A stretch of 64,000 bases of DNA, from assembly GCF_023518235.1 (NCBI RefSeq), contig NZ_CP090423.1, positions 992,001 through 1,056,000 of the forward strand. The letters are read 5' to 3'. The notes below the pieces were generated by a model. That model made no database searches. It saw only the letters and a list, made by a program, of their open reading frames with translations, and had not been told where the DNA came from. Both the position numbers and the translations under genes were made by a program. This DNA is from Stenotrophomonas maltophilia (GTDB taxonomy: Bacteria > Pseudomonadota > Gammaproteobacteria > Xanthomonadales > Xanthomonadaceae). This document shows positions 62,889-64,000 of the stretch, one piece after another. Numbering within the stretch: position 1 is the stretch's first letter; the number at the start of each line of letters is the position of its first letter.

Positions 62889-64000
62889 ATGAGCACGGTC
62901 GAGCAGTACCTGGATGCGGCCACCCGCGCCAACACCGAGCGCGCGTACGCCGGCGCGACCCGTCACTTCGAGGTCGACTGGGGCGGTCATCTGCCGGCGA
63001 CCGCCGATCAGGTGGCCCGCTACCTGGCCGCCTACGCGGGGCAACTCGCACTCAACACGCTCAAGCACCGGCTCGCAGCCTTGGCCCAGTGGCATCACGC
63101 GCACGGCTTTGCCGACCCCACGCGGGCCCCGATCGTGCGCAAGGTGCTCAAGGGCATCCAGACCTTGCACCCGAGCCAAGAGAAGCGCGCCACACCGCTG
63201 CAGCTCACGCAACTGGGCCAGGTGGTGGATTGGCTCGACGGCGCCGCGGCCGCGGCCGGCACGCGCGGCGATCCGGCCGGCCGGCTCCGGCACCTGCGCG
63301 ATCGCGCCCTGGTGCTGCTGGGCTTCTGGCGCGGCTTCCGCGGCGACGAACTGGTTCGTCTGCAGGTGCAGGACCTGCGCCTGGTGCCCGGCGAAGGCAT
63401 GACCTGCTTCCTGTCGCACAGCAAGGGCGACCGCCAGCACACCGGCCGGACCTACAAGGTGCCGGCGCTGTCGCGCTGGTGTCCGGTCGCGGCGACCTCG
63501 GCCTGGATCGCGGCGGCCGACCTCCACGAGGGCCCGCTGTTCCGCGCGGTCGACCAGTGGGCGGGGATCGCCGCCACGCCGCTGCATCCCAACAGCCTGG
63601 TGCGCCTGCTGCGGCGGATCTTCCGCGAGGCCGGCCTGGCCTCGCCCGACGACTACAGCAGCCACTCGCTGCGCCGGGGTTTCGCCGGCTGGGCCAACGC
63701 CAACGGCTGGGACGTGAAGGCGCTGATGGAGTACGTCGGCTGGCGCGACGTAAATTCGGCGATGCGCTACCTCGATGGCGCCGATCCGTTCGCCCGTGAG
63801 CGCATCGAAGCCAGTCTGCCGCCGATCGCGCCCCCGCGCCTGGCGCTGCCGGCGCCGGCTGTCGCGCCGGTGCCGAGCACGACAGTGGAGGCGACCATCA
63901 CGCTGACCCGGCTCACCCCGCGCGTGCGCGGCCTGGCCAAGGCCCATCGGCTGATCGAGCAGATCTGCCTGCACCCCCACCAGGCGCAGCGGCTCGATGC
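62889..64000 (+). CDS. Tyrosine recombinase / integrase (3' end outside window)
   Basis: Open from the ATG at 62889 to the window edge, about 370 residues. Core-binding domain (ANTERAYAGATRHFEVDWGG), catalytic Arg in LLGFWRGFRGDELVRL, HSLRRGFAGW (H-x-x-R), then GWRDVNSAMRYLDG with the nucleophile Tyr. A Pro/Val-rich tail follows and continues past the edge. It could serve the right end of the copper/KfrA region as a mobile island. Confidence 0.9.
   Translation, partial: MSTVEQYLDAATRANTERAYAGATRHFEVDWGGHLPATADQVARYLAAYAGQLALNTLKHRLAALAQWHHAHGFADPTRAPIVRKVLKGIQTLHPSQEKRATPLQLTQLGQVVDWLDGAAAAAGTRGDPAGRLRHLRDRALVLLGFWRGFRGDELVRLQVQDLRLVPGEGMTCFLSHSKGDRQHTGRTYKVPALSRWCPVAATSAWIAAADLHEGPLFRAVDQWAGIAATPLHPNSLVRLLRRIFREAGLASPDDYSSHSLRRGFAGWANANGWDVKALMEYVGWRDVNSAMRYLDGADPFARERIEASLPPIAPPRLALPAPAVAPVPSTTVEATITLTRLTPRVRGLAKAHRLIEQICLHPHQAQRLD

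Overview
The window reads as a mosaic accessory region from a high-GC gammaproteobacterium of the Xanthomonadaceae type (Stenotrophomonas, Xanthomonas, Pseudoxanthomonas, Lysobacter and relatives). The evidence is a copL-copA-copB copper cluster, a filamentous phage with a TraX-like gene and a DUF3653-type protein, a dif-like site of the xanthomonad kind, and BPSL0761-type and DUF6988-type proteins. No rRNA, tRNA or CRISPR array was seen. Species was not determined.

Layout. 1-4.9 kb: transposase tail, a quinol-monooxygenase-like gene, a thioredoxin-reductase-like flavoprotein with a cNMP-binding domain, then small and broken genes. 4.9-11.0 kb: one intact gene for a protein of about 2,019 residues with an N-terminal nuclease-like domain, a STAND-type P-loop NTPase and a long helical repeat region, resembling Avs antiphage proteins. 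11.3-13.2 kb: a small unknown gene, a tyrosine recombinase and a SinR/Cas2-like small protein. 13.7-21.4 kb: a complete-looking filamentous prophage flanked by dif-like sites, with its attachment site inside the phage repressor gene. 21.5-25.6 kb: repeat remnants, an HNH nuclease, a nucleotide-cyclase-like gene, and a divergent two-gene unit whose second product looks like a PD-(D/E)xK nuclease. 25,581-33,936: a Tn501-like mercury-resistance transposon (merRTPADE, EAL urf2, tnpR, tnpA) with 38-bp ends and a perfect 5-bp target duplication (AGGAA). It splits a proteasome/Ntn-hydrolase-like gene whose frame is restored if the element is removed. 34-40.8 kb: small unknown genes, regulators, phosphatases, an SseB-like gene and a pseudogene. 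40.9-60.2 kb: a large copper/heavy-metal island (chaperone, CusCBA efflux, P-type ATPase, CopC/CopD, Csp-like protein, DUF411 protein, cytochrome c, CopB, CopA, CopL). 60.3-64 kb: XRE regulator, unknown gene, KfrA-like protein with palindromic operators, and a second tyrosine recombinase running out of the window.

How the parts work together. The mercury transposon imports Hg(II) (MerT, MerP) and reduces it (MerA) under MerR/MerD. The copper island pairs cytoplasmic removal (chaperone, P-type ATPase), tripartite periplasmic export (CusCBA) and periplasmic binding or oxidation (CopA, CopB, CopC, Csp, DUF411). The rest is a patchwork of mobile-element and probable defence genes with many remnants, so much recombination has happened here. 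The least described pieces are the large STAND protein, the two-gene nuclease-like unit beside the cyclase-like gene, and the interrupted Ntn-hydrolase-like gene, of which a degenerate second copy lies at about 4.4 kb.
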